From: Pseudorasbora parva
Taxonomy: Eukaryota > Chordata > Actinopteri > Cypriniformes > Gobionidae
DNA length: 64,000 bases
Direction of reading: 5' to 3'
Assembly (NCBI RefSeq): GCF_024679245.1
Contig: NC_090178.1
Span: 50,193,466-50,257,465, forward strand
Shown here one piece after another: positions 47,432 to 58,016 of the stretch. Position 1 is the stretch's first letter, and each line of letters begins with the position of its first letter. The notes beneath the pieces are model-generated. The model saw nothing but the letters and a program-made list of their open reading frames with translations, was not told the origin of the DNA and made no database searches. Made by a program: the position numbers and the translations under genes.

Positions 47432-47704
47432 GCTGTTCTACTTCCGTCATAGCAGCAAACCCTGGACTGGCAGAAGGAGAATTTTCATTGGAAATTGTTT
47501 GAAAATCAGCGATTGAAAAGGTTTCCATCCTGAACTATAAAATAACTAAAGACTATGATATAAGCAAGTTTACAGATATTAACCACATATTTCAGATAAA
47601 TAAAGGCTTATATACACACACATCGATCCGGTGAAGTCAAACACTGATGATCTCTTCATCTCCTGTTAGTGGGTGGGATATATTAGGCAGCAAGTGAACA
47701 TTTA

Positions 47705-48330
47705 GTCCTCAGAGTTGATGTGTGTGAAGCAGGAGAAATGGGCAAGCGTAAGGATTTGAGCGAGTTTGGCCAGATTGTGACGGCTAGACGACTGGGTCAG
47801 AGCATCTCCAAAACTGCAGCTCTTGTGGGTTGTTCCCGGTCTGCAGTGGTCAGTATCTATCAAAAGTGCTCCAAGGAAGGACCAGTGGAGAACCGGCCAC
47901 AGGGTCATGGGCGGCCAAGGCTCATTGATGACCGTGGGGAGCGAAGGCTGGCCCGTGGGGTCCGATCAAACAGACGAGCTACTGGAGCTCAAACTGCTCC
48001 AGAAGTTAATGCTGGTTCTGATAGAAAGCTGTCAGAATACACAGAGCAGCTCAGTTTGAGGAGCACAACAACCAGTTTGAGGCGTCGACTCGGCCTCCAG
48101 ATTCCCCAGATCTCAATCCAATCAAGCATCTGTGGGATGAGCTGAACAAACAAGTCAGGACCACTGAGGCCCCACCTCACAACTTACAGGACTTAAAGGA
48201 TCTGCTGCTAACATCTTGGTGCCAGATCCCACAGCACACCTTCAGGGGTCGAGTGGAGTCCACGCCTCGACGGGTCAGCAGGAACAACACATAACGTCAT
48301 AATGTTATGCCTGATCGGTCTATAATTAGG
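47705..48330 (+). pseudogene. Internally deleted Tc1-like element
   Basis: From ATG at 47738 ([14 protein letters not shown]) it encodes the paired-type DNA-binding region with [17 protein letters not shown] and the hinge [13 protein letters not shown]. After YTEQLSLR (about 48060) it jumps into the C-terminal part: out of frame, the DNA still shows CCAGATCTCAATCCAATC-type sequence (S-P-D-L-N-P-I) and the C-terminal tail. Most of the catalytic domain, with both Asp residues, is missing, so the copy is dead. Same family as 140-599. Confidence 0.85.
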
Positions 48331-48800
48331 TTGCTATATCTGATATATCCATTGTTTTCTTTAATAGTGTTTTACTATATAACAGATACATCAAGTGGAA
48401 TTTAGCTTTTTTTTATTAGACGTAACAATATTTATTGATGCAAACTTGGACGAACAATTTGACAGTGTTCTTTTGGAGGACAGATGCTGCCAGAAGAAGC
48501 ATCCCAGATGGAAATATAATTCAGCAGACGGACTGCATCTAAAAGCGGCCTAGATCAGAGCCAGACAGCGAGTGAAGGACAGCGGTCAGAGATCACTCAG
48601 CAGACTTTTTGATCATTTTATTATTTATTTTATCTTTTTTTTTGAGTGGCTGAAACAGACGAGAAGGCTGTGTTTTCTAACAGCGAGTCTGTTTGCATTG
48701 GAAGTGAAATAAATCACAGTAGTGGCCGCCTATAGCGCCTCACAGCAGTCTGGATCTGTGTTTGTGAAATTCTGGACTTCCTGTGACACAAACAGACGGA
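48331..48800. other. Unassigned intergenic sequence
   Basis: AT-rich, then ordinary composition. No element is recognised. Confidence 0.5.
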
Positions 48801-48888
48801 GATGAGCTACATTAACGCCGGCAAGACAAACACTCGGCTCAGCGTAGCGGAGAAGAAGAGAAATGGCCACGAGGAGAAAGAGTGTGAG
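48801..48888 (+). CDS. Possible small coding exon, unidentified
   Basis: An acceptor-like CACAAACAG precedes an open stretch with ATG at 48802 (MSYINAGKTNTRLSVAEKK, then RNGHEEKE). It ends near a strong donor-like AGT|GTGAGT. Codon use looks coding-like, and the region just upstream has an in-frame stop, as expected for a first or internal exon. I do not recognise the peptide, and no partner exon on the plus strand is evident. It may be chance. Confidence 0.25.
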
Positions 48889-48951
48889 TCTCTCCTGGAG
48901 CTCCACAAAACATGCTTTTCCTGTTCATTCACTCAGAATTAACTCTCACAC

Positions 48952-49361
48952 TGAAAAAAATGCTCTTCTTACTCAGTATTTTTGTCTTGTTTATAGTCAG
49001 AATATTAAAAATTCTTACATTAAGGAACATTTACTGAAAATTTACTGAAATATTGTCTTGTTTTGAGAAAAAATAACTCAAAATGAAGAGAGTTTTTGCT
49101 TAAAATAAGATAAATAATCTGCCAATGGGGTGAGAAAAATAATCTTGTTTTCTGTTTGAATTAAGATTATTTCTCTCACCCCATTGGCAGATTATTTATC
49201 TTATTTTAAGCAAAAACTCTCTTCATTTTGAGTTATTTTCCCCAAAACAAGACAAAACCTTTCGCTTGTCTAGTAAATACTTCTTGTTTTAAGAGTTTTT
49301 AGATGTTTGGACTAGAAACAAGACAAAAATACTGAGGAAGAAGAGCATTTTCTGCAGTGTT
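48952..49361. mobile_element. Fold-back MITE family A, complete
   Basis: The ends ACTGAAAAAAATGCTCTTC and GAAGAGCATTTTCTGCAGT are joined by inverted arms meeting at TAATCTTGTTTTCTG. Confidence 0.9.
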
Positions 49362-49950
49362 TACTTTACTTTATTGTCCTCAGTAGAGGAAATTTTATTT
49401 AACGTTAAACAGAAACATTACTAAAGTGTAGGCTACTGTACTGACTGAATAGATATGGCATGAATAAAGGATAAATGCGCTGCTTTCACTGGTGTGATTA
49501 CTGACCGTTTCATGTCAAGGAAAAGCTCCATGTTTAGCACAGCTCACTCGGAGCGTTCAATATGCTGTAAAGCTTACATTATTATTAATAATATCTGTTT
49601 CAATCACTGCTATATTTGGGACAAGAGTCGCAACCTTAAATTGCTTGCACAAAACTCTTGATCAGCACTCCGTTTGTTCATTTAAACCGTTACGCAGAGA
49701 GAGAGAGGTCTGCGGTCTTGGCCATTAGTTGATTTACTTGTTTTTGTGTAAGTAATACGTTGTCAAATATGTTTAAACTTAAATAGACAACCTATTCAAG
49801 TAGTTATGTCTATTGTATTAATTTGTCCTGTTATTGACGTAATGCGCGACCAGATGTTCGAATAGTTCGAATATTAGTTTTTTTAAGAGGGAATATTCGA
49901 ACGTCATTTTTGAGCAATTTTGACAGCCCTAATACAGTAAATCACATAAA
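49362..49950. other. Unassigned intergenic sequence
   Basis: 49850-49930 (AATAGTTCGAATATTAG, then GAATATTCGAACG, TGACAGCCCTAAT) looks like a fragment of a fish repeat end. The rest is unassigned. Confidence 0.45.
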
Positions 49951-50101
49951 TACACACTCACCTAAAGGATTATTAGGAACACCTGTTCAATTTCTCATTA
50001 ATGCAGTTATCTAATCAGCCAATCACATGGCAGTTCTTCAGTGCATTTAGGGGTGTGGTCCTGGTCAAGACAATCTCCTGAACTCCAAACTGAATGTCAG
50101 A

Positions 50102-51210
50102 ATGGGAAAGAAAGGTGATTTAAGCCGTTTTGAGCGTGGCATGGTTGTTGGTGCCAGACGGGCTGGTCTGAGTATTTCACAATCTGCTCAGTTACTGGGA
50201 TTTACACACACAACCATTTCTAGGGTTTACAGAGAATGGTGTGAAAAGGGAAGAGCATCCAGTCTGCAGCAGTCCTGTGGGAGAAAATGCCTTGTTGATG
50301 CTCGAGGTCAGAGGAGAATGGGCCGACTGATTCAAGCTGATAGAAGAGCAACTTTGACTGAAATAACCACTCGTTACAACCGAGGTATGCAGCAAAGCAT
50401 TTGTGAAGCCACAACACACACAACCTTGAGGCGGATGGGCTACACCAGCAGAAGACCCCACCGGGGACCACTCATCTCCACTGCAAATAGGAAAAAGAGG
50501 CGACAATTTGCACAAACTCACCAAAATAGGACAGTTGAAGACTGGAGAAATGTTGCCTGGTCTGATGAGTCTCGATTTCTGCTGAGACATTCAGATGGTA
50601 GAGTCAGAATTTGGCGTAAACAGAATGAGAACATGGATCCATCATGCCTTGTTCCCACTGTGCAGGCTGGTGGTGGTGGTGTAATGGTGTGGGGGATGTT
50701 TTCTTGGCACACTTTAGGCCCCTTAGTGCCAATTGGGCATCGTTTAAATGCCACGGCCCACCTGAGCATTGTTTCTGACCATGTCCATCCCTTTATGACC
50801 ACCATGTCCCCATCCTCTGATGGCCCAAAGCCCAAATCATTTCAAATTGGTTTCTTGAACATGACAATGAGTTGACTGAACTAAAATGGCCGCCACAGTC
50901 CCCAGATCTCAACCCAATAGAGCATCTTTGGGATGTGGTGGAACGGGAGCTTCGTGCCCTGGATGTGCATCCCACAAATCTCCATCAACTGCAAGATGCT
51001 CTCCTATCAATATGGGCCAACATTTCTAAAGAATGCTTTCAGCACTGTAATGGCAAAATAATTAACTCCGTCGCTTCACTGAATAAGAGACAAACATTAG
51101 CCAATTATAATTATAAAGGTTTATTTCTTGCAAGAAAGAGCCACAGTCATGAACTGAAGACAGAAGTCAATCTCTTATACCCCCAGTGTCAACACAATCC
51201 CTCTCAGTAG
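50102..51210 (+). pseudogene. Tc1-like transposase, frameshifted and missing the second catalytic Asp
   Basis: Frame 1 (50102-50875) begins MGKKGDLSRFERGMVV. It has two helix-turn-helix regions (residues about 5-60 and 70-115, with [13 protein letters not shown] between) and the catalytic start [10 protein letters not shown], first Asp at residue 155. Near 50820 a deletion removes the usual QQDNAPCH block, so the second catalytic Asp is absent and the frame shifts. A second frame (50872 on) then carries SPDLNPIEHLWDVVERELR with the catalytic Glu. This frame runs into the LTR-like insertion at 51046. Confidence 0.9.
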
Positions 51211-51348
51211 TTTTCCACACATGGTAAGAGTGTTAAACACAGCACAGAAGGGTCCTGCATGGCAGACACACATATTAGCTCCTGTATGAATGCAAACACA
51301 CTCTAAACAATCAATATTCTTCATCAGTCATTATAATTTTCCAAAACA
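51046..51348. mobile_element. Solo-LTR-like insertion in the Tc1 element
   Basis: A 303-bp insert starting TGTAATGG and ending CCAAAACA (TG...CA), flanked by GCAC on both sides (51042-51045 and 51349-51352). Removing it restores continuous Tc1 sequence (CTTTCAGCAC / CTTGTTGAATC). TG...CA ends, a 4-bp duplication and lack of coding sequence fit a solo LTR of an endogenous retrovirus or LTR retrotransposon. The family is unknown. Confidence 0.7.
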
Positions 51349-51445
51349 GCACCTTGTTGAATCAATGCCACGTAGAATTAAGGCAGTTCTGAAGTCAAAC
51401 ACAGTATTATTATGTGTTCCTAATAATCCTTTAAGTGAGTGTGTA

Positions 51446-52316
51446 TAAACATACACAGATGGCATCAGCAACAAAACCTTTAAGATCTTATAAGCCCCTC
51501 CGAGGTCTCCATTGTGTGTGTGTGTGTGTGGATGACACACAGCTCTTCTTCCGACAGGACCGTCAGCTTTAATGCGCTCTGAGGGAGGCCGCACACAGGT
51601 ATGAGATCTCACAGCAGATCTTGAGGTTTTACTTTCAGCCCAAGTTACTGCTAGCAACCAAGAGCAGGATATGAATAAATCACTGTCTTTCTGTAGGCAT
51701 ACATGGGGACGTAATATATCCTAAACATTGCTGTAGTGTCCCGAGAACCTATGGAGCAGATCACAGCACACTAATGAAACATTCCAGCTCAAAATCCTGG
51801 GAAATACACTCGCATTACATTACCCGGCTCTGAGAATGAGGCGAGTCTCACCATCTGCTCTACAGGCTCCAGAATGAACAACTGAAATAAAGGAATACTT
51901 CAACTAAACAACGAAAACTCTGCTCTCATTTGTCAACCGCATGTTTTTAAGTCATAATTTGCTCAAGATGGTTCGTAAAGATGTATCGCATCAAGTTTGA
52001 CATCCGTGATGTGAAATGTTTGTTGGCCAGTGATGGTAATGTTTGGTAACAAAAAGAATAACACAAAAAGAAGTGCACTATTGAGTCAGATGAATGTCAG
52101 CTATTTAATCCAAGGAATTAATTATCGATAAAGGGATAATAATATGAAAACTGATAATAAGATTGTCGGAAAGAGTAGGAAAACAGAAAAGAGAGCAGCA
52201 GCTACTTACAGTCAGTTTGCCTCTCTCTCATTTAATTTATTTATTAACGTTGTTATTAATTAATTAATTTATCATTTTATTTGGTCGGTCTGTTAACGCA
52301 AGTATATCTGGAAGGG
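51446..52316. other. Unassigned intergenic sequence
   Basis: A short GT tract at 51514-51530. No gene or element is recognised. Confidence 0.5.
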
Positions 52317-52880
52317 CCAAAATGTCTCAAATTCCAATTCTCTGTCCTAAATGACACCCCCCATTTTGTCCCAAAAATGTCCCAAATGATACTGCCCTCA
52401 TAAATGTGTCCCAAATCTCATTTTGTTGCAAAAAATGTCCAAAATATTACTCCTATCCTAATTTTATGTTCCAAATTACACTCTCATTTGTATGTCCCAA
52501 AAATGCCCTAAATTAACAAAATGTCTCAAATAACACCCCCCATTTTATTTCCCAAATTGATACTCCCCTCAATTATATATAAAATGATACCCCCCTCCCA
52601 AATTACACTCCTCTCCCAATTCTGTCCTAACAATATCCCAAATTACCAAAATGCCCCACATGTCAAAATGACACTCCTCTTCCAATTCTATGTCCCAAAT
52701 GACACCCTCCAAATTGTGTTTCAAAAATGTCCCAAATTACACCACCTGCCCAATTCTGTCCCACTAAAGGACATTCCCTTCGGCACAGAATGCAACCATG
52801 CCCTTTTTTTTAACCATCCCCCAGTTTTATGTCATAATGGACAACCCTTCATTTTTTGTCCCAAATGACGCTCCCAATTT
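52317..52880. repeat. Degenerate tandem repeat 'TGTCCCAAATGACAC', patch 1
   Basis: Irregular repetition of AAATGTCCCAAATGACACTC and (C)nTCCCAATTTTATGTCCC, with a period around 30-45 bp. Related patches lie at 58704-58870 and 60427-60620. Confidence 0.75.
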
Positions 52881-52996
52881 TTTTGTTGTTGTATTTATTA
52901 TCTTGTGCATGTGGATAAGGTTTGTATTGCTGATTGTGTCAATATTGTCTGTACTGCATAACAAATTGCCTCTCTGAGGACATTAACGTTTTCTAA

Positions 52997-53305
52997 AGCC
53001 GGGTGCAGACTGTGCGATTTTGGCCACGATTTGGCCGTCTGAGACAAATTTAGCAAATCCTAAAAGATTCCTCAGACTCTAGGCTAAAATCTGACGTCTT
53101 TGGTCGGTAGTTTGACATGTTCACCGGCAGCCGATTAATGAGCGCTGCGATCAAATTTTACCTCAGATTTAATTCTGGCAGTGTCAGAAGATTTGGCACA
53201 CAATCCTGCAGTGTGACTTCTCCTACGACGACCGTCAAATATCTCCGCTTTTCAAGACAAACTATGACCAAAACGAGAGCTAGAGATTTCTTTGTAGCCA
53301 GCATT
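52997..53305. mobile_element. DNA transposon remnant, left half, interrupted by the LTR element
   Basis: The terminus GCCGGGTGCAGACTGTGCGA followed by TTTTGG mirrors the right terminus at about 58650-58685. The two halves join if the LTR element and one copy of GCATT are removed. No coding frame; superfamily undetermined. Confidence 0.65.
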
Positions 53306-53737
53306 TGTCACGGTTCATGGATTCCCTGTCTCACTCTTGGGTGCGTGTTGAATGTAGGTGAGGGCGGAGCCTGGGATTGGCTCATCACGCACCTGTGGCT
53401 GATCACCTGCACCAGCTGCAACTCATCACCTTCACCCTATTTAGTCTCTCTGTTTCTCTCTTGTCTTTGTCAGAGCGTTGTTGGATGTTTCCCCTTGTGT
53501 CTCCGTGTTGGTTGTCGTTTCCCCCTTCCGTGAAACGCTGGATCCCTTCCCGGATTACCTGTACCGACCTCCCGAGTCACAGCTGCTCACAGCCTGCCCG
53601 TGTCGCCAACAGAGCCTCTCTCACTGCTCTGTCTTATCCGGACTTCTTCACTGTTCTGAGTTTTGACTTCTGTGACACTATCCGTCAAATAAACTGAATT
53701 ACTTGCTTTTGAATCCTGCCTCTGTGAATCCGTTACA
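53306..53737 (+). repeat. 5' LTR
   Basis: TG...CA ends (TGTCACGG ... CGTTACA). A TATA-like TATTTAG (53439-53445) lies 30 bp before GTCAGAGCGTT (53469-53479), which is complementary to the primer site after the LTR. AATAAA is at 53688-53693. U3 would then be about 163 bp, R from 53469 to roughly 53710, and U5 the short remainder. Short open frames inside it are not genes. Confidence 0.95.
53439..53469 (+). promoter_or_regulatory. Predicted LTR promoter and transcription start
   Basis: The TATA-like TATTTAG is 30 bases upstream of G53469. That base is the predicted RNA 5' end if, as in Tf1, the first 11 transcript bases prime reverse transcription. Confidence 0.5.
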
Positions 53738-53738
53738 G

Positions 53739-53749
53739 AACGCTCTGAC
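53739..53749 (+). other. Primer-binding site, self-priming type
   Basis: AACGCTCTGAC, starting two bases into the internal region (one G after the LTR end). It is perfectly complementary over 11 bases to GTCAGAGCGTT at 53469-53479 in the LTR, and pairing stops on both sides. I recognise no tRNA 3' end here. Self-priming from the folded 5' end of the RNA is known for Tf1 and proposed for related sushi-type elements. Confidence 0.7.
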
Positions 53750-53754
53750 CAACC

Positions 53755-54687
53755 ATGGATTCAGCGAGTATCAACGCCCTACTGACCAGCAGCAACGAGA
53801 GACTGGACCAGCAGGAGGCGAACTTAACTGCCACAGGACAGGCAGTACACACCTTGGTGGCACGGGTGGCCGAGCTGACCCAACAGATGCAACAACTCGT
53901 CGGTCCCACTGTGCCCGACCCACCGCCGATTCCCCACACACCATCTGCCTCGCGGCAACCGGAACCACGTCTGCCTACCCCCGAGAATTATGCCGGTGAG
54001 AGCAATTATTGCAGAGCCTTCCTTACCAAGTGTTCCTTGTTTTTCGCTCTTCAACCGCAGACTTTCAACACAGAGAGATCCAAGGTGGCATTCGTCCTCA
54101 CCCTGCTCTCCGGACGAGCCGCACTTTGGGGAACGGCGGTGTGGGAGAACCAACATCCTTGCTGCTCCTCGTTCCAGACGCTGGCGGCAGAGATGAGAAG
54201 GGTGTTTGACCGAGCGGTGACCGGAAGAGAAGCGGCACGTCAACTCGCAGAGCTCCGCCAAGGTAACCGCTCGGTCTCGGATTATTCCATCGAGTTCCGC
54301 ACCCTGGCCGCCGAGTGCAAGTGGAACGAGGAGGCACAGTGGGACATGTTCCTGCATGGGCTGGCCGACCGCATCCAGAAGGAGATATTCGCCATCGACC
54401 TTCCGGAGAAGATTGACGGTCTCATTGATCTTGCTTTGAGGGTGGACGCTCGTCTGAGTCGGCTGAGGTCCAGGATGGAGCCTCAGCATGGGAGTGTCGA
54501 ATGCCCTCAGGCCAGCGCTACGGATGCGGTCAGCTACACCTTCGACCCGGAGCCCATGCAGGTGGGTCGAGCTCGGCTCTCCCGGGAGGAGAAGGCGAGA
54601 CGGAGATCCCGTGGTCTTTGCCTGTACTGCGGCGGGAACGGACACCTGCTAGACTCCTGCCCGGTAAAAGACCACGCCCGGCGGTAA
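53755..54687 (+). CDS. gag: Gag of the chromodomain retrotransposon
   Basis: 310 codons. The start ACCATGG at 53755 lies 17 bases after the LTR in a strong Kozak context. The middle (residues about 80-240) resembles the retrotransposon capsid family, with [15 protein letters not shown] and [18 protein letters not shown]. One CCHC zinc knuckle (C289-x2-C292-x4-H297-x4-C302, [14 protein letters not shown]) near the C-terminus would bind the RNA. The frame stops at TAA 54685-54687 and overlaps pol, which is in the -1 frame. The protein forms the virus-like particle in this element class. Confidence 0.93.
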   Translation: MDSASINALLTSSNERLDQQEANLTATGQAVHTLVARVAELTQQMQQLVGPTVPDPPPIPHTPSASRQPEPRLPTPENYAGESNYCRAFLTKCSLFFALQPQTFNTERSKVAFVLTLLSGRAALWGTAVWENQHPCCSSFQTLAAEMRRVFDRAVTGREAARQLAELRQGNRSVSDYSIEFRTLAAECKWNEEAQWDMFLHGLADRIQKEIFAIDLPEKIDGLIDLALRVDARLSRLRSRMEPQHGSVECPQASATDAVSYTFDPEPMQVGRARLSREEKARRRSRGLCLYCGGNGHLLDSCPVKDHARR

Positions 54688-57600
54688 AAGGAAGGCTACT
54701 GTCGGGCGGGATCTCCGTGGAAAAGACCTCATCCTCCACTCTCCTCCCGGTGAGATTGCTGTGGGCAGCTCAGGATTATTCCAGCCTCGCCCTCCTCGAC
54801 TCGGGAGCGGAAGGTAACTTCATTGACTCTGCCCTTGCTCACAAACTTAACATACCCACCATTGCACTCAAGAACACCATCTCTGTCAACGCACTCAACG
54901 GACAAGTTCTCCCTGACATTTCATTCACCACTGAACCACTTACACTGATCACTTCCGGCAACCACACCGAACGCATTTCATTTTTCATCCTGGACTCCCC
55001 TTTGGCTCCCGTTGTCCTCGGTCACCCTTGGCTGGAGTTACACAATCCAAGGGTTGACTGGGGACAAAACTCTGTGTCTGCGTGGAGTGATAAATGTTAT
55101 GAGTCTTGTTTGGTGTCTGCTTGTTCGTCTGTTTCTCGTTCTGTTTTTCAGAGTGAGGCGGTGAATCTGTCTAACGTGCCTCCGGAGTACCTCGACCTGA
55201 AGGAAGTGTTCAGTAAGTCCCGAGCTGCTTCTCTCCCTCCGCATCGTCCCTATGACTGTGCTATAGATTTACTCCCAGGTAAGTCTCCGCCTAAGGGCAA
55301 ACTATACTCTCTTTCTATTCCAGAGAGGGAGGCCATGGAGAAATATATTTCTGATTCTCTAGCCTCCAAATTCATCCGCCCTTCCTCTTCTCCAGCGGGG
55401 GCGGGGTTCTTCTTCGTGGGGAAGAAGGATGGTTCTCTGCGACCTTGCATTGATTACCGAGGGCTGAATAACATCACGGTAAAGAATACCTATCCTTTGC
55501 CGTTGATGTCTTCAGCTTTCGAGAGGTTACAGGGAGCATCCGTCTTCACGAAGTTGGACTTACGTAACGCTTATCATTTGGTTCGCATCAGGGAGGGGGA
55601 TGAATGGAAAACCGCATTTAACACCCCCAGGGGGCATTTTGAATACTTGGTCATGCCTTTCGGCCTTTCCAACTCCCCAGCGGTTTTCCAGGCACTCGTC
55701 AATGATGTGTTGAGAGACATGGTCGACCAATTCATATATGTCTACCTGGATGACATTTTGATTTTTTCTTCGTCTCTCCAGGAACATGTTCGACACGTCA
55801 GACGAGTGCTTCAGAGGTTGCTAGAGAATGGGCTTTTTGTCAAGGCGGAGAAATGCGCTTTTCATGCACAGTCTGTTCCTTTTTTAGGGTACATCGTGTC
55901 ATCGGAGGGAATGCGCATGGATCCCGACAAGGTTAAGGCTGTGATGGATTGGCCAAGTCCAGATTCCCGTAAGGCCCTACAGAGGTTTCTGGGGTTCGCC
56001 AATTTCTATCGGCGTTTTATTCGCAATTTCAGCCAACTAGCCGCACCTCTGACTGCCTTGACCTCTCCCCGAACGACGTTCAGGTGGTCCGATACAGCTG
56101 AGGCTGTATTCGCCAAACTCAAAAGCCGCTTTGTTTCGGCTCCCATCTTAGTCGCCCCTGATTCCTCACGTCAGTTCGTGGTAGAGGTCGACGCGTCAGA
56201 GGTGGGGGTAGGAGCGGTTCTTTCACAGCGCTCTCCCTCAGATGACAAGATGCACCCGTGCGCGTTTTTCTCCCATCGTCTTTCTCCTGCCGAACGCAAT
56301 TATGACATTGGTAACAGAGAGTTGTTGGCCGTCAAGTTAGCATTGGAGGAGTGGCGTCATTGGCTTGAAGGGTCGGGGGTACCTTTTATTGTATGGACGG
56401 ATCATAAGAACCTTGAATATATTAGATCTGCTAAAAGACTCAACTCCAGGCAGGCTCGGTGGGCACTTTTTTTCGGACGTTTTGACTTTGTTCTCTCGTA
56501 CCGCCCTGGGTCTAAAAACATCAAACCCGACTCTTTATCTCGTATTTTTGATGCTTCCGAACGCCCGGTTACTCCCGAGTGTATTTTGCCAGAGAAGATA
56601 GTTATCTCTACACTCACATGGGAGATCGAATCGAAGGTCAAAGTGGCCTTAGAAGGGGTAACGCCCCCGCCCGGCGGCCCACCGAGTTGTTTATTCGTTC
56701 CGGAGGGGTTAAGATCCGAGGTCCTCAAATGGGGTCACTGCTCCAACATTGCCTGTCATCCAGGGGTAAACCGCACTTGCAGTTTAATAAAGCAACGATT
56801 TTGGTGGCCACTTATGGCTCGCGACATTCGCAGTTTCGTTTTGGCTTGCTCGGTCTGTGCGGTTGGTAAGACATCTAACCAACCTCCCCAGGGGTTACTT
56901 CAGCCGCTGTCTGTTCCTTCGAGACCCTGGTCCCACATCGCTCTAGATTTTGTTACCGCCCTCCCGCCCTCCCAGGGCAAGACGGTCGTTTTGACCGTCG
57001 TGGACCGATTCTCGAAGGCAGCACATTTCATTCCCTTGCCCAAATTACCCTCAGCCAAGGAGACAGCGGTATCTGTAGTAGATCACATCTTTCGGTTACA
57101 TGGCCTCCCGATGGACGTGGTCTCCGACAGAGGTTCCCAATTTGTGTCCAAATTTTGGCAGGAGTTTTGTAAATTACTAGGAGCCACGGTTAGTCTGTCT
57201 TCGGGTTATCACCCCCAAAGCAACGGTCAGACCGAGAGAGCCAATCAGGATCTGGAGAGAGTGTTGCGATGTTTGGTATCCAAGAATCCTTCATCCTGGA
57301 GCCAGCAACTCTCTATGGTTGAGTACGCTCATAACTCGTTACCAGTGTCATCTACGGGCCTTTCGCCATTTGAGTGTAGTGTAGGTTACCAGCCACCTAT
57401 TTTTCCTAGTCTGGATTCCGAGGTCGCGGTCCCCTCTGTTCACGCCTTTATCCAGAGGTGTCATCGCACATGGACCAGAGCCCGTGAGACTCTGCTCCAG
57501 GTGGGAGCGCGCACCAAGGCTAAAGCCGATCGCCACCGGTCTAAGCCTCCCGTTTACGTCGTCGGTCAAAAAGTGTGGCTTTCTACCAAGAACATTCCTC

Positions 57601-58004
57601 TCCGCTCCGTATCTAATAAACTTGCTCCCAAATTTATCGGCCCGTTCACTGTCACCAAGATCATTAGTCCGGTGACAGTCCGCCTCAAACTCCCTCCGGC
57701 GTACAGGAGGATTCATCCCGCCTTCCATGTATCCAAAATCAAACCTGTTTTTCACTCCCACCTTAATCCGCCAGTCCCGGTTCCCCCACCGCCGCGACTC
57801 GTAGATGGGGAACCAACTTATTCGGTTAATCGCATTCTGGATTCTAGACGGAGGGGACGCGGTTTCCAGTACTTGGTGGACTGGGAAGGTTACGGTCCGG
57901 AGGAGAGAAGTTGGGTTCCTGCTAGGGACATTCTGGATCACTCCCTTATTGATGATTACAATCAACAGGTAAGGTCGGCTGGGAGCGTCAGGGGACGCTC
58001 CTAG
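54501..58004 (+). CDS. pol: Pol polyprotein: protease, RT, RNase H, integrase, chromodomain
   Basis: The 1,167-codon open frame is uninterrupted. Its first ~60 codons overlap gag in the -1 frame, so real translation probably enters by -1 frameshifting near the gag end; I saw no textbook slippery heptamer (GGTAAAAG occurs at 54663 and 54683). Domains: aspartic protease [10 protein letters not shown] (Asp100); reverse transcriptase with YLDD at 415-418; RNase H with Asp564 and the [14 protein letters not shown] and WTDHKN blocks; integrase HHCC zinc module from His746 to the CSVC pair; catalytic core Asp816, Asp876, Glu912 with the exact 35-residue D-E spacing; GPF (GPY/F) motif near 1047; chromodomain about 1107-1155 with Tyr1107, Trp1128 and Tyr1131 in the histone-methyl-lysine cage positions. 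No key residue is missing. Confidence 0.95.
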   Translation: MPSGQRYGCGQLHLRPGAHAGGSSSALPGGEGETEIPWSLPVLRRERTPARLLPGKRPRPAVKGRLLSGGISVEKTSSSTLLPVRLLWAAQDYSSLALLDSGAEGNFIDSALAHKLNIPTIALKNTISVNALNGQVLPDISFTTEPLTLITSGNHTERISFFILDSPLAPVVLGHPWLELHNPRVDWGQNSVSAWSDKCYESCLVSACSSVSRSVFQSEAVNLSNVPPEYLDLKEVFSKSRAASLPPHRPYDCAIDLLPGKSPPKGKLYSLSIPEREAMEKYISDSLASKFIRPSSSPAGAGFFFVGKKDGSLRPCIDYRGLNNITVKNTYPLPLMSSAFERLQGASVFTKLDLRNAYHLVRIREGDEWKTAFNTPRGHFEYLVMPFGLSNSPAVFQALVNDVLRDMVDQFIYVYLDDILIFSSSLQEHVRHVRRVLQRLLENGLFVKAEKCAFHAQSVPFLGYIVSSEGMRMDPDKVKAVMDWPSPDSRKALQRFLGFANFYRRFIRNFSQLAAPLTALTSPRTTFRWSDTAEAVFAKLKSRFVSAPILVAPDSSRQFVVEVDASEVGVGAVLSQRSPSDDKMHPCAFFSHRLSPAERNYDIGNRELLAVKLALEEWRHWLEGSGVPFIVWTDHKNLEYIRSAKRLNSRQARWALFFGRFDFVLSYRPGSKNIKPDSLSRIFDASERPVTPECILPEKIVISTLTWEIESKVKVALEGVTPPPGGPPSCLFVPEGLRSEVLKWGHCSNIACHPGVNRTCSLIKQRFWWPLMARDIRSFVLACSVCAVGKTSNQPPQGLLQPLSVPSRPWSHIALDFVTALPPSQGKTVVLTVVDRFSKAAHFIPLPKLPSAKETAVSVVDHIFRLHGLPMDVVSDRGSQFVSKFWQEFCKLLGATVSLSSGYHPQSNGQTERANQDLERVLRCLVSKNPSSWSQQLSMVEYAHNSLPVSSTGLSPFECSVGYQPPIFPSLDSEVAVPSVHAFIQRCHRTWTRARETLLQVGARTKAKADRHRSKPPVYVVGQKVWLSTKNIPLRSVSNKLAPKFIGPFTVTKIISPVTVRLKLPPAYRRIHPAFHVSKIKPVFHSHLNPPVPVPPPPRLVDGEPTYSVNRILDSRRRGRGFQYLVDWEGYGPEERSWVPARDILDHSLIDDYNQQVRSAGSVRGRS

Positions 58005-58013
58005 GGGGAGGGG
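58003..58013 (+). other. Polypurine tract
   Basis: AGGGGGAGGGG followed by TAC, just before the 3' LTR. It is the expected primer for plus-strand DNA synthesis. Confidence 0.8.
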
Positions 58014-58016
58014 TAC

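Larger units (their letters stand above)
49953..51443 (+). mobile_element. Near full-length Tc1-like transposon with TA target duplication
   Basis: The terminal inverted repeat starts CACACTCACCTAAAGGATTA and continues TTAGGAACAC; the right end reads GTTCCTAATAATCCTTTAAG then TGAGTGTG. Both sides are flanked by TA (49951-49952 and 51444-51445), the Tc1/mariner target. It carries a defective transposase and a ~303-bp LTR-like insertion. The deletion and the insertion make it non-autonomous. Confidence 0.92.

Noticed and set aside
53377..53697. 106-codon frame inside the LTR (also at 58088-58408)
   Set aside because: It occurs in both LTRs and overlaps the promoter, R region and poly(A) signal. 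There is no known domain.
53824..54645. 273-codon minus frame opposite gag
   Set aside because: It is antisense to a well-supported gag with zinc knuckle. It has no own signature.
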